Shown here in pieces: positions 53,501 through 58,712 of a DNA stretch of 64,000 bases; the first letter of the stretch is position 1; every line of letters starts with the position of its first letter. Origin of the DNA: Dendrobium chrysotoxum. Taxonomy: Eukaryota; Streptophyta; Magnoliopsida; Asparagales; Orchidaceae. The stretch is taken from the NCBI GenBank assembly GCA_019925795.1, contig CM034315.1:28997867-29061866 (forward strand). Direction: 5' to 3'. The translations under genes were made by a program, and so were the position numbers. Below the pieces are notes generated by a model. It ran no database searches. It saw only the letters and a list, made by a program, of their open reading frames with translations, and was not told the origin of the DNA.

Positions 53501-55804
53501 CACATGTCGTGTTGGATATTACACGCCTCTTTGAGAAGAAGTGTCCGTGCGTCATAGAAGATAGTGATGCATGTGAATAGGGTATGATATGACCAAAAGC
53601 ATGTGACCATTCTCTGAACGGGTTCATTAAATTTGCATCTAACATGAACAAATCTATCATTATCAATACAATTTTACAACTTTGTGGATCACACACAAGA
53701 CTTCATTTACCTTTATAGACTCAGCCTGACAATAAAGCAATTTTGACTTGACTTTAATAGGATAAAAATGGCCAATAAGCTAACAGTTCTCTGCTTACAA
53801 ATCCCTCAAATACAAGCCCGGATGAGAATTCCAATCTGATCTTTGATCTAATATTAATAACATCCAAGCAAGCTTTCTTTTGGATGCCATTTTATGAGCT
53901 ATACAGAAAGAAGCTTGAACCAAATATATTATGACAAAAACCAATGGCTTCAACAAAATCAAACCACATTTGCTGATAACTAGTGTATTGGCACCTGTAC
54001 CCTGGCTGGATGATTCTAACATGTAGGGTTGTAGGTATGCCCTATTGTTAGTTCAAGAATCAAATGGAATATTGTAGTTCCAAAATCAAATGGAATAAGC
54101 ATTTGCCAAAGAGATCGAAGTTTTAAATATACAACAAAAGGTAGACATAACGGGAAGCAAACTCTAGCATAACTTGAAAGCTCTCGGCAAGAAAGTTTTG
54201 CATTGGCCACATTGGGCACTTTTTGACAGGAGAAGACTGGAGGTAAATGGCCTCATTTTCCTTCTCTACTCAGCCTGAACATGGCCGTCGTATTAAACTG
54301 GGAGATGATGGATGTGTTGAAATCATTAACATGACCAGCAATACAAAGATAAATTCCAAGTAACAAGCATAACTGAAAGAACAATATCTAAACAAACTCT
54401 GATTGAGAAAGTTGAAAAGAAAAGTCATTCAATTTAGAAACAACTGTGTAGTTTCACGACGTTAGGTGTGACAGTAGGTTAGAGAAATCCAGATACTCGC
54501 TTGATTTTAGTGGGAGAGGTCGGGCAAAAGAAAATAGTTTAAGGTATGTGCACATTGTCTTGTAGCTGCAATATGCTATATTATTCTAAATAAAGTCATT
54601 GGCTACCCAACAGAGATGGATATTCAGCTCTAAAAGTGTTTTGCTCATGGTTGACAAGCCAAGCCGTACTTGTGAATTATAATACTTTCCTTTGCATGTT
54701 CCCCACTAAACTGAAATACTGATATGTCAAGATTTCAAAAGAAAGGCTACCAAAAAGCATTCCCAAAACAAACTCAAGGTATTTGCATCCAACTAAATAT
54801 TAGTATGAGCACTCTTAGAGGGCTTCCAAAATTTATGGGCTAGTATGCCCTCGCAGCATCAGAGCTAGGTTGTCATATCATAAACTAACAATTGGCTTAT
54901 AATAAAATAATAATAATTGTGACTTTGCCCTTTCGCATTTTATACCAATGCAATGATTAATTTGAAAAAAAAAATTAAGTCATAAAATTTTATGCACTTG
55001 TATTTAGGGGTTTAAACTAGTCGAGTCGAGTCGAGTAGTGGCCTTATCGAGCTCGGCTCGTCAGATATATAGTAGGCTCGACCTCGAGCTCGTCGCACAG
55101 TAAACGAGCTCGAGCCGGCTCGCAAGTCTCGGCGGGATTTTTATAATTTAGGCCAGATTTAGAAATATTTAAATTTAATAAATATGTTTAGCATTTATTA
55201 TTAATTTTTTAAATATTTAAATTTAATAAATAAAATAAAATTATTTAAAAAATATTAATAATTATTCGAGCAGGCTTGCGAGCTCACGAACTCAGCCTCA
55301 TCAAGCTCGAGAACTCGAGCTTGTTTACTAAACGAGCTCGAGTTTGAGCTCGAGCTCGACTTGTGAGCTCGATAAGCTCAGCTCGCTAGCCCATAAACGA
55401 GTCAAGCTCGAGCCGGCTTGCTCACTTACACCCCTACTTGTATTCCTTATTAAAACTCTCAAACCCAAAACCAACCTGCACAATAAGCATGCCCTAACAA
55501 AAGCCTAGCAAGATTGAAGGCACTAGGTTTTGATATAAATGAAAAGACAGAAGCAAGAAAATCAAGAGGACATAAGATTAGCGAAAGAAAACCTTAACCA
55601 TCCATACACAACTTCGAGGAAACCATGTGCATGATATTCAAGTATTATACCTTTATCACCACACCATTTCCTGAGAAAACAGCAGCTAGCATTGGATTGA
55701 AAATGTTGTGAAATGGATAATTCCAAGAAATAATTGCTCCAATCACACCTAAGGGATGAAATTCTACTTTCGATCTCTTATGCAGCATTGATCTACCGGA
55801 AGAT
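4053..55804 (-). CDS. ALDH22A1: Aldehyde dehydrogenase family 22 member, 3' two thirds (nine exons)
   Basis: A NAD(P)+-dependent aldehyde dehydrogenase that oxidises aldehydes to acids. The family has an N-terminal hydrophobic segment and is about 590-600 residues long; 425 residues are encoded here, joined from nine exons in minus-strand order. Visible motifs, in order, are WNYPFHNIF (active-site Asn region), VIKVSEH (coenzyme-binding Lys), FVGSPGVG (nucleotide-binding turn), LELGGKD (general-base Glu), SSGQNCAGAERF (catalytic Cys), and FGPIIPI plus LPFGGVKHSGFGR near the end. All introns are GT-AG and all phases agree, with no stops or frameshifts, so the gene looks functional. Unusually, introns of 36.3 kb and 12.8 kb are filled with transposons. 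The first exons and promoter lie beyond 64000. Assignment to ALDH22 rather than another ALDH rests on the conserved C-terminal extension (FEFQETLVEALYGLNLWDR). Confidence 0.95.
4300..4443 (-). CDS. ALDH22A1: ALDH22A1 exon h
   Basis: The exon is 144 nt, 48 codons. It starts SLPFGGVKHSGFGRFAGVEG after TTCAATAG and ends KTKIPKPIQ before GTTTGT. The LPFGGVKHSGFGR motif is the conserved ALDH C-terminal signature. Confidence 0.96.
4606..4797 (-). CDS. ALDH22A1: ALDH22A1 exon g
   Basis: The exon is 192 nt, 64 codons. It starts TFGPIIPIMKFDTDEEV after TTCTGCAG, continues GLGCAVFSGNQKRA, and ends STYMCQ before GTGATT. Confidence 0.96.
4886..5101 (-). CDS. ALDH22A1: ALDH22A1 exon f
   Basis: The exon is 216 nt, 72 codons. 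It starts GPPLSGKYDMGAICMQEHAD after the acceptor TATGTAG at the end of the giant intron, and ends MKLMQEE before GTAAAT. It includes EEVVDQFFPPTVIVNANH. Confidence 0.95.
5207..5869 (+). mobile_element. 5'-truncated L1-type LINE tail with open RNase H frame
   Basis: The last ~200 codons of a plant L1 ORF2 are open from about 5214 to TAA 5812-5814. The RNase H fold keeps all four expected acidic residues: INLDAAL, RLEMKAI, IEGDNAN and LADVC. It is preceded by the linker NFWHPPPPDWIKI. The ORF is followed by about 40 bp and a poly(A) run (5857-5867). Likely imperfect target-site duplications are AAAGCATTGTAAT at 5194-5206 and AAAGCATTTATAAT after the tail, which fits insertion by target-primed reverse transcription. 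It is related to the L1 at 16763-22885, whose RNase H is broken. It sits in the giant ALDH22A1 intron, in antisense orientation to the gene. Confidence 0.85.
5881..7746. other. Intron sequence, nothing recognised
   Basis: AT-rich intron sequence with only short open frames and no domain or repeat I can name. A 30-bp stretch at about 7715-7746, read on the minus strand (TGTGGGATAAAGGCTTAATG), resembles the 3' terminal segment of RTE LINEs. Confidence 0.5.
7872..8867. mobile_element. Non-autonomous hAT-like inverted-repeat element, 996 bp
   Basis: Terminal inverted repeats of 21 bp agree at 19 positions and share GTTTAAAATTGCGCAAT; both ends start with CA. It is flanked by a perfect 8-bp duplication TTAAAGAG (7864-7871 and 8868-8875). 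Length 8 of the duplication and the CA ends fit the hAT superfamily. There is no transposase frame. Next to each end are arrays of short GC-rich, near-palindromic units (GAGGCGTAAGCCTC, AAGGCGGGCCTC), which would fold strongly. It is inserted into the Gypsy LTR 7747-9335, whose sequence resumes across the duplication. Confidence 0.88.
9084..9211. repeat. 32-bp tandem repeat, four units, inside the Gypsy LTR
   Basis: Units start at 9084, 9116, 9148 and 9180, each 32 bp of the form AAAyATgATTTAgGAAACctT followed by a CATAAACAATT-like part. Related half-units (TTTAGGAAACCTTTC) continue outside the array. This lies in the U3-side part of the LTR. Confidence 0.8.
9336..9400 (-). pseudogene. Gypsy polyprotein C-terminal end
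   Basis: The minus strand encodes FHLEDKVHF shortly before the LTR start, matching the FHLEDNVVL end of the Gypsy polyprotein at 48980-49040. Only about 60 bp of pol can be recognised next to the LTR. Confidence 0.6.
9401..9590 (-). other. Unrecognised open stretch between Gypsy and Copia remnants
   Basis: The minus strand has an open stretch with normal amino-acid composition, containing KEKIAIEKGWQDYLRFMQAQ, then SYGKTLAEINRSTSAIETLR and MLDDPGGLLDG. It is neither a Gypsy nor a Copia domain I recognise. It may be a captured or leftover host exon, or an unfamiliar part of the Gypsy pol. Confidence 0.35.
9600..13560 (-). pseudogene. Decayed Copia retrotransposon (gag-integrase-RT-RNase H)
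   Basis: Many stops and frameshifts, but the order of domains on the minus strand is clear. Gag is at about 13000-13500 (QYIERKGIFEVLISLN). The zinc knuckle is near 12915 (CNECKEKGYTKDNC, the His changed to Tyr). Integrase runs from about 12260 down to 11640, with CETYDLDKHQ, SGANGFIIFIYDCT, STPQQN and GDVVLTSIYQINKI. Reverse transcriptase has YVDD at 10529-10540, preceded by a TLFIEHMIERRLTILII stretch. RNase H is at about 9700-9860 (SDNKFAISIAHNSTQYD, then PYVTTSSELMDVFT). A decayed initiator-Met primer binding site may lie near 13685-13700. It was inserted in the same orientation as ALDH22A1. No intact frame remains, so it is old. Confidence 0.88.
13561..15020. other. Intron sequence, possible Copia 5' LTR, otherwise unassigned
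   Basis: The first few hundred bases may be the 5' LTR of the minus-strand Copia (ATATAAAATAGGAGAATGG follows the putative primer site). I found no partner LTR near 9600. The rest is AT-rich with T-rich runs and no recognisable feature. Confidence 0.35.
15024..15383 (+). pseudogene. RTE LINE endonuclease start, joined to an unknown N-terminal frame
   Basis: This 119-codon open frame ends with the start of an RTE-clade apurinic endonuclease: RIRIWNISSLTGKL and INILCIQETK, which match the family motifs GTWNVGSLTGK and CVQETKW. TGA replaces the Trp after QETK at 15381-15383. The first ~85 residues (VEVVLDSQQSAQNLLNNYD and on) are not part of the usual endonuclease and I cannot assign them. Confidence 0.65.
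15384..16762 (+). pseudogene. RTE LINE, left part (endonuclease and reverse-transcriptase pieces)
   Basis: This continues the endonuclease in broken frames (GVIIDKSLKDDVAEI; IINIISTYAP; NEGGRTILDF) to about 15850. An AT-rich, very degraded stretch follows. At 16385-16762 it resumes with the C-terminal RT region: REGVEGKLELWRS, AKYMEYNFSSHKSSGGIVM, RIQVEWLKWKNALSLL and MMVVRPEMLY. The central RT with its catalytic motif is missing or unreadable. It is cut at the codon for Glu-Cys-Trp by the L1 insertion at 16763 and resumes at 22886. Confidence 0.8.
16850..20848 (-). pseudogene. L1 ORF2 (endonuclease-RT-zf-RVT-RNase H), broken
   Basis: This starts at ATG 20848 (MSYLAFWN, family start). A frame jump follows to the endonuclease (VETKISS, VVGGDFNCIL), another shift near 20330, then FTWCNNKSGSARIWERLDRC and SNHRP at about 20195-20184, where the family has SDHRP. 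The RT has ISPGLDGISYSFIK, VVLIPKINNPVDPSHFRPIS, IKIDMEQAYDSM, RQGCPLSPYLFIL and, at 18847-18836, YPDD in place of YADD. C-terminal parts in other frames are the zf-RVT region (WKWMKMLRLSPRVECFWWRI) and an RNase H with SWHPPPEWIKVNIDAAL, but LSN replaces the last LAD. There are at least five frame changes. Confidence 0.88.
20845..22777 (-). pseudogene. L1 ORF1 (DUF4283 and zinc knuckle), broken
   Basis: The RNA-binding gag-like protein of plant L1s. From 22777 down come a disordered N-terminal part (SLMDREVSPRNSPLVIK; an ATG codes the M), then a frameshift near 22340, then the DUF4283 domain (QFSIVVKVFGKNIPAQMIAE), with TAG near 22217 and TGA at 22002-22004 (SGGP*FVNGH; family Trp). SPVWVRMPNLPLYCW and a CCHC knuckle CFKCGRFGHLINLC at about 21677-21636 follow. 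A further shift at about 21400 leads into an acidic, Asn/Gly/Ser-rich tail that ends at 20845. It is not functional as read. Confidence 0.85.
22886..23275 (+). pseudogene. RTE LINE, right part (C-terminal region)
   Basis: The reading resumes after the L1 with WPIKREH-like, VAEIRMLRWM-like, KKGRGRPKKTWLEIIKN and ADP-like segments spread over several frames. These are the characteristic basic C-terminus of plant RTE elements, ending with GTGGGATAAAGCTTTGATG at about 23267-23285. This and the piece ending at 16762 are the two halves of one element. Confidence 0.85.
23276..23425 (+). repeat. RTE 3' tail, T-rich simple repeat
   Basis: Repeats of TTTGATTTT, CTTTGACTTTG and finally TTGTTGTTG follow the RTE end. 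RTE elements end in short simple repeats rather than poly(A). The expanded CTTTGAC-type units are less usual. Confidence 0.65.
23426..24016. other. Intron sequence, nothing recognised
   Basis: AT-rich sequence without coding potential or named repeats. Confidence 0.5.
24017..24120 (+). mobile_element. Helitron-like 5' terminus with a 33-bp tandem duplication
   Basis: TCTATACTACTATTATAAAA at 24017 follows an A, as expected for insertion between A and T, and resembles the TCTCTACTACTATTATAAA-type 5' ends of plant Helitrons. Two 33-bp units (24055-24087 and 24088-24120), each with AAATAAAATCCTAGCCTT, follow. A matching 3' end lies at 41200-41228, but that they belong to one element is an inference. 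Confidence 0.5.
24121..27097. other. Possible Helitron body, no gene recognised
   Basis: About 3 kb without a Rep or helicase domain. Codon-like stretches (for example near 24640-24760) give no family I know. It contains a (CAT)n(ATT)n microsatellite. Confidence 0.4.
26454..26511. repeat. Microsatellite (CAT)n then (ATT)n
   Basis: Five CAT units run into about fourteen ATT units, uninterrupted. Confidence 0.95.
27215..29339 (+). repeat. Gypsy 5' LTR (LTR1)
   Basis: 2,125 bp from TGTAAGACCC to GGGTGTTACA. It contains a region of GGGGCAAAAGGGACC-type repeats (28595-28715) followed by TATATAA at 28717-28723, a possible promoter TATA box. A short open frame at 27561-27758 (minus) recurs in all LTR copies only because the LTR is repeated. 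Confidence 0.93.
29344..29356 (+). other. Primer binding site (initiator Met-tRNA)
   Basis: TGGTATCAGAGCA, complementary to the 3' end of initiator methionine tRNA, lies four bases after LTR1. Confidence 0.93.
29358..30320 (+). pseudogene. Gypsy gag, broken
   Basis: The capsid-like protein. ATG 29358 follows the primer site directly. A low-complexity start is followed by the retrotransposon gag domain (KPPLFKRGVDDRSAEDWIIR, FMLEGEAERWWRRQ, WEEVEQIFGEWYVP). A TAA at 29853-29855 interrupts it, but the same frame goes on (SRYAPQL, YRFLKGLRDSLRQPL). A TGA follows near 30054 and a frameshift near 30155. The zinc knuckle CYLCGESGHIKRNC is at 30221-30262. It is not functional without changes. Confidence 0.9.
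30338..33809 (+). pseudogene. Gypsy pol (protease-RT-RNase H-integrase), broken
   Basis: The first 2.2 kb (30338-32587) read in one frame: protease with DSGASHSF, then VILGMDWL; RT with VKKKDGSMRLCIDYRELN, FGLTYAPAVFM and FIDD at 31496-31507; RNase H with LFSDASLKWLGYVL and FTDHKSLKYIF. Stops interrupt it at 30983, 31085, 31277, 31319, 31853 and 32189, several at family Gln, Glu or Trp codons. A frameshift near 32560 leads to the integrase zinc region (HPGSTKMYKDLK, CEKCQ) and core (MDFVTGFP, FDRDERFTSKLW, FHPQTDGQSERL), with further shifts. The C-terminus holds DVHNVFHVSMLRKWV. The number of stops shows long inactivity. Confidence 0.93.
33838..33850 (+). other. Polypurine tract
   Basis: AAGGAGGGGAGA directly precedes the downstream LTR. 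It is the plus-strand priming site of reverse transcription. Confidence 0.85.
33853..35409 (+). repeat. Gypsy 3' LTR, first part (LTR2, truncated)
   Basis: It starts TATAAGACCC (TG changed to TA) after the polypurine tract. It differs from LTR1 at many sites (for example TAGGTATG, GCGGATCC) and stops after AGCCAAATCTTTT at 35409. The remaining LTR tail appears only after the inserted tract, as part of LTR3. Confidence 0.9.
35410..36890 (+). repeat. Inserted copy of 5' flank plus first ~1.35 kb of LTR1
   Basis: After an 8-bp filler (CCTGGGCT), 35418-35534 matches the element's own 5' flank (27098-27214) at a constant offset of 8,320 bp. The start of LTR1 follows with very few differences (for example an A-run length and GGGCC/GGACC) to about 36890. 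Beyond that the sequence follows LTR2-type variants. See the finding on template switching. Confidence 0.88.
35535..37668 (+). repeat. Gypsy third LTR (mosaic LTR3)
   Basis: 2,134 bp with complete ends TGTAAGACCC and GTGTTACA. The first two thirds are nearly LTR1; from about 36890 it carries LTR2-specific variants (AAACCTGAATTG, AAAGGAAATAGATACCTGC, TTTTTCTGGGCTCCATTG). It is followed by ATGAA, the outer target duplication. Confidence 0.92.
37674..39344. other. Intron sequence with a GA-rich tract
   Basis: No gene is recognised. Possibly the right-hand continuation of the sequence interrupted by the Gypsy insertion. It includes a purine tract. Confidence 0.45.
37972..38050. repeat. (GA)n-rich purine tract
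   Basis: About 80 bp almost entirely of GAGA and GGGA. The Ser/Leu/Pro-rich open frames seen opposite it are simple-sequence artefacts. Confidence 0.93.
39345..39375 (+). mobile_element. Helitron-like 3' terminus, imperfect (ends CTAC)
   Basis: CTTTGTGCACGTGCAAT followed by TAAACTAC. The 10-bp palindrome TGCACGTGCA (39356-39365) sits 6 bp before the end, as in Helitron 3' hairpins, but the last bases are CTAC rather than CTRR. It is nearly identical to the end at 41228. Confidence 0.4.
39376..41199. other. AT-rich intron sequence between Helitron-like ends
   Basis: No gene is seen. Another weak Helitron-like end occurs at about 40422-40452 (GTGCATTTAGTGTGCAT, then AATAAAACTAG), in which the stem is short. 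Confidence 0.4.
41200..41228 (+). mobile_element. Helitron-like 3' terminus (palindrome and CTAG)
   Basis: ACTTTGTGCACGTGCAATAA then AACTAG, followed by T. The TGCACGTGCA palindrome is at 41209-41218 and the terminal CTAG at 41225-41228. This fits the Helitron rule of a hairpin about 10 bp before CTRR. It lies about 190 bp from the splice donor of ALDH22A1 exon e. Confidence 0.55.
41422..41559 (-). CDS. ALDH22A1: ALDH22A1 exon e (catalytic Cys)
   Basis: The exon is 138 nt, 46 codons. It has SSGQNCAGAERFYVH, with the nucleophilic Cys, and ends KLVKSITA before a strong GTAAGT donor. The intron that follows is 36,320 bp (5102-41421). A Helitron-like 3' end stops only about 190 bp below this donor. 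Confidence 0.95.
41680..41775 (-). CDS. ALDH22A1: ALDH22A1 exon d
   Basis: The exon is 96 nt, 32 codons, and runs from IMQRASETLIPVTLELGGKD to DVDVPH. It contains the catalytic Glu in LELGGK. The acceptor is TTTCAG, the donor GTATGG. Confidence 0.95.
41776..42520. other. ALDH22A1 intron, no insert seen
   Basis: A 745-bp intron between exons c and d. No coding region or repeat recognised. Confidence 0.6.
42521..42599 (-). CDS. ALDH22A1: ALDH22A1 exon c
   Basis: The exon is 79 nt and encodes FAETGQALVSSVDKIIFVGS, then PGVGRM. It carries the dinucleotide-binding turn of the Rossmann fold. The acceptor is TGGCAG, the donor GTATAT. The 104-bp intron before it is short. Confidence 0.95.
42704..42807 (-). 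CDS. ALDH22A1: ALDH22A1 exon b
   Basis: The exon is 104 nt. It starts VSEHSSWSGCFYFRIIQ directly after TTTCAAG and ends in the codon for Gly (ITG) before GTATGT. An internal TTTTAG at 42767 could be mistaken for an acceptor, but the frame needs the longer exon. It follows a 12,843-bp intron. Confidence 0.93.
42808..44904. other. Start of second giant intron, nothing firm
   Basis: AT-rich sequence. Repetitive phrases such as CAAGTTCGGCCCAAG and TCAAGCTCGACTC around 43290-43780 suggest an old inverted-repeat element, but I cannot define its ends. Confidence 0.4.
44910..45394 (+). repeat. 5' LTR of the 4.6-kb Gypsy element
   Basis: 485 bp from TGATACAGCAACCCAGG to CCAAGGCGTATCA. It is longer than its partner because of a partial duplication of GAATAGAAGAGGGAAATATAT (two tandem half-copies near 45045-45110). 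The primer site follows. Confidence 0.92.
45397..45410 (+). other. Primer binding site, one mismatch
   Basis: TTAGTATCAGAGCC is the initiator Met-tRNA site TTGGTATCAGAGCC with G changed to A. Confidence 0.85.
45605..46036 (+). pseudogene. Gypsy gag N-terminal piece
   Basis: An open frame of 143 codons. It has a charged, coiled-coil-like start (MEERFSSRENCMENQFRRVE, EMLRRILEMQ), a proline-rich linker and a GRGGG stretch. The capsid domain proper is not found after it. The sequence passes within about 350 bp into the linker before RT, so gag and protease have been deleted. Confidence 0.6.
46400..49039 (+). pseudogene. Gypsy pol (RT-RNase H-integrase), broken
   Basis: RT starts DEIERLIREMLEAGL, then VKKKYGSWRFCVQYRDLN, IIDELLDKLHG and, after a TGA and a shift, MNRVFQPYLQRFVLIFFDDI with FDD at about 46823. 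RNase H: EIDASGFVLGAALMQ and onwards. Integrase zinc region near 47830-47960 (GGHSEVKKAYRRL, CQQHKY) and core at about 48020-48330 in several frames. C-terminus: DRVYLKLRPYRQKTV, AIHLVFHVYQL, and FHLEDNVVL just before the LTR. There are at least ten stops. Confidence 0.9.
49040..49483 (+). repeat. 3' LTR of the 4.6-kb Gypsy element
   Basis: 444 bp from TGATATAAAGCCCAGG to CCAAGGCGTATCA. A purine-rich TTTTGGAGGGTAG before it is the polypurine tract. Confidence 0.92.
49489..50610. other. Intron sequence, nothing recognised
   Basis: No domain or repeat identified. Confidence 0.5.
50611..51440 (+). pseudogene. Truncated RTE LINE (central and C-terminal RT)
   Basis: One frame gives VSQSQFGFMSGRSTMKVIHL, LHIIFIDLEKAYDKVSR, TKYFPISVGLQQGSAFSSYL, a TGA at 51020-51022, then MLFADDILLV (catalytic FADD) and LRSKTKYME-like and SGGGIVTLGDQVI segments. 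A TAG near 51317 interrupts WLK*RNALGLL. It lacks the endonuclease and the basic C-terminus. It is younger-looking than the RTE at 15-23 kb but inactive. Antisense to ALDH22A1. Confidence 0.9.
51441..52715. other. Intron sequence, nothing recognised
   Basis: No coding region or repeat is identified. Confidence 0.45.
52716..53555. mobile_element. Probable non-autonomous inverted-repeat element, 840 bp
   Basis: The ends are ATGATGCACAGACA (52716-52729) and, on the opposite strand at 53555-53542, ATGACGCACGGACA, 12 of 14 identical. Subterminal arrays of GACACGACATGGACACG and CGGACACACGTGTCC type lie next to each end, and the middle is rich in TCGATGTTGAGATGAC-type units. There is no transposase. 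I found no clear target duplication, so the superfamily is open. Confidence 0.6.
53556..54996. other. Intron sequence, nothing recognised
   Basis: Only short open frames; no known domain. Confidence 0.45.
55005..55436. mobile_element. hAT-type MITE, 432 bp, with GAGCTCGAGC subterminal repeats
   Basis: It starts TAGGGGTTTAA and ends TTACACCCCTA, flanked by a perfect 8-bp duplication CTTGTATT (54997-55004 and 55437-55444). Both ends carry dense CGAGCTCGAG/GAGCCGGCT motifs that pair with each other, around an AT-rich centre. It lies about 215 bp below the donor of ALDH22A1 exon a. Confidence 0.85.
55651..55804 (-). CDS. ALDH22A1: ALDH22A1 exon a (first in window)
   Basis: The exon is 154 nt, one base plus 51 codons. 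It starts after a TTTCAG acceptor and ends VVIK before GTATAA. It encodes SSGRSMLHKRSKVEFHPLGV, then WNYPFHNIF with the active-site Asn and the NPMLAAVFSGNG stretch. The exon before it is not found between 55805 and 64000. Confidence 0.95.
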
Positions 55805-57419
55805 CTGAAATCAATTGAGACAACATATACAACTTAATTAGTAATATGAGAAGTAACAAAGTGAGAATTGTTGAAGATAGCATCCTCATTTAGATATTAA
55901 GAATAAAGATTAGAAAATTCATGCACCCAACATGCACTATTCAAGAGAACCATTTGCCTACCCATGCAGCATGCTGGCAACCAAACTGCAAGCATTTTCA
56001 GCAGCAACATTCTTATAAAAGAACAAGAAAAAACTTAATATACGAAGACAGAAACAAAAAGTTCAACAAAAGCTCTATTTGATAGTACAATTTTCTGTTT
56101 AGCTCCCTGGTATTAAATAAATAGCGTTTCCTGAACAAGAAAGAGGACAAGATTCATCATTTACATGCAGTCATGCTATACTGTTTGTAGCGTCATTTGT
56201 TTACAATGAAATTACTATTAGCTCGTTTTATGATTATCTTCACAAACGAAGAGCCATTTCTAGCTGAAAACAAACCACAACCGAATCTATATCCAAGAAA
56301 GAATATAAAAGAATATAGCCAAATACATGATTAGATCTCGAGGGGTATCACGAAGAGCCCAATATAAAGAAACAAAATGTTTATAGAAAAGAAGCTATAC
56401 CCAAAAAACTTCTATGGAGGAAACTTGTCTGTCAAAAAGATTAATGAACAGAAAAAATCATTATCTGTTGTTTATTGATCTTTAAAAAAAATCACATGAT
56501 CAAGTCTGACAAGAATTGATATAATGGATCTTAAAAAAAGAAGAGGTTTTTCAAAGGTAGAAAAACTATTAAAGCTATGTATGATAAAGTGGTAACTAGA
56601 ATTTGAAGTAGATAAGGTAACCAACAAGTTCCCAATTATAGGCAGATTCTTTCAATGATGCATTCAATTTGCATTAGTTGTACCAGCTATAATGATGCTT
56701 ATATAAATATTCAACATGAGGCCAAATCTTATTAACAAAAAATCTAGTTTGATGGTGACTACATCCAAAGTATGTTGAAGTAGGTATTCGAAGAAATTTA
56801 CAAAAGATAAGAACTGTAGGATTAATCGAACAAAAATAAATACATAATATCCAATTTCCATGATATGTAAGTGATAATTATCAATAAATATTTTTAGATG
56901 ATTAAGAAAATACTCAATTGTGATGGGTTTATAAATCTTTGAGCTATTCTAAGAAAATACGGAACATATGGCACAAGTTCTAGATCTAAATCTAGATGTA
57001 AAATGAATACATGCATTATGAGTACTATATGACAATAGAAGGCATGGATATTCCAGGAGTATCTTAAAGGACCAAGACAATAGAAATAAGTGGAAGACTT
57101 TCTTAATTTAATTCTCCACTGAAACAAGTTTAGTTTAAATAGAAAAGAGGGGGAAAATGATCCAGTAATTTCCCATGGACCACTAATAAACAATCCTGGC
57201 TAGTGCTTGTTTTGGAGATATATTATATAAAGATAGTCATATTTTAGAACTAGTATTATGGTAGAATGAGAGAACTCAAATAAAGAACTTCAAAATTACA
57301 AGAGAGCTTTATTTCAAAATAGAGCTCTCTCAAATCTTTTGACCTTTTTATTAATACTCAAATGATACAAGTAAAAAACCAGATTGATAGGTGGAGTAAA
57401 AAGCAGAGGAAAAGGAGAA
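55805..57419. other. ALDH22A1 upstream intron, no exon found
   Basis: I looked here on the minus strand for the exon that should precede SSGRSMLHK and found none. No other feature recognised. Confidence 0.5.
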
Positions 57420-58712
57420 GGAAAAATTATGGGAAGAAGAAATCAAGGTAAGTAATTTGGTTGTTTAAAGAGGTTGTATAGACTTTCAAAGGTTGATGCA
57501 AGTTTCTAAAGAAAATGTTATCAATTGTGTTAGGATTTAATAGTATATGCAGCAGGGAAGTTCAAAGTAATTTACAAAAGAAAAAGAGCATATGTTGTCG
57601 GATTTAGGGAGACAACTTATCAAACAGAAAAGTAATGCAATTTTAAATTAAAAAGCAAATGCTTCATTTATAGCATGTACATTTATATTTAACTAAATTA
57701 AAGGAAAACCTGCATTAAAGTTAATGATTTTGCTTAGGGTGTATTCAAGTGTTTAGGTATGAATAACCATATGTGAATTTGAATAGTTTAAGTTTAAAAT
57801 TAGATATAGAATGATTAGATAAATATTTTCCTAATTGACAATATGTTAAAAAAGCACTAACTTATGTAATGCATACTTATTCTTTTAATGCAAGCAGTAT
57901 AGAAGATGTATCTTGTATAGTAAGCATGAAATATGACTAATCAAGTATGAGTGCATAAACTTTGAAGCCTAATAAATATCATATCAGAAAAATGGTTAAT
58001 ATTGAAATGAAATAAAACATGTGAAGCAGGTGAGGCAAAATGGACCTCAATGGAGGCAAAAGGAACCTCAATGTGGTTCAATGACAATAATGTCAGGTTT
58101 TACCTAAGCTCCATAGAATATTATGATGAAATCTATAAAAGCTAATTATATGTAAAATGATAGCTAAAATCTAAAATAAGTAATATTGATATTATGGACA
58201 GGCTTCAAATAAAACGAAAGATGATCCTGAATATATTCTAAGTGGTTTTGCAATTATTTTATGAATTTAATTCAATTATGATTTCAATTATTTTATTCAC
58301 TATAATGTCTCATTTAATTTCTTATTAAAATTACATAACTTTATGACTTTTATAGCTCACCAATTTTTATATTGTCCATTATCACAGGAAAAGGCAAAGA
58401 GAAAGTGGAAGCAGATTAGAATCAGATTTATTTCTCTTTATATTCTATTATGTAGTAGTGTTAGTAAGTCTGTAGCAAAGGTATGTAGACTAGTTATCAG
58501 TGTATTGTTTTGTATTTCTTAGTGGCTCTGTAATGATATTTATGATATAAATGAAACTATATGGATGAGTCCATTTATTCAGAAAATGTGATTTTGTGGA
58601 TGGAATATCTTTATGGAAAAGATTAATTTTTTTTTTATGAGTTTAAGAATGTTTATGTTGTTTCTCTGTTGCACCTTGCATTTGCTAGTGGATGTTATCA
58701 AGGGGTGTGACA
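57420..58712 (+). repeat. Gypsy LTR, diverged relative of LTR1
   Basis: It follows the layout of the 27215-29339 LTR: an AATCAAGGTAAGTAATT region, then GAGGCAAAAGGAACCTC repeats (58030-58075), CAATGACAATAATGTCAGG, TTTATAGCTCACCAATTTT, CACAGGAAAAGGCAAAGAGAA and a terminal GGGGTGTGACA. No internal region follows, so it is probably a solo or truncated LTR. Its 5' border could not be fixed; by spacing it may start near 56800. Confidence 0.65.

Noticed and set aside
55940..56010. Candidate upstream ALDH22A1 exon
   Set aside because: The minus-strand reading gives no ALDH motif and does not join in frame to SSGRSMLHK.
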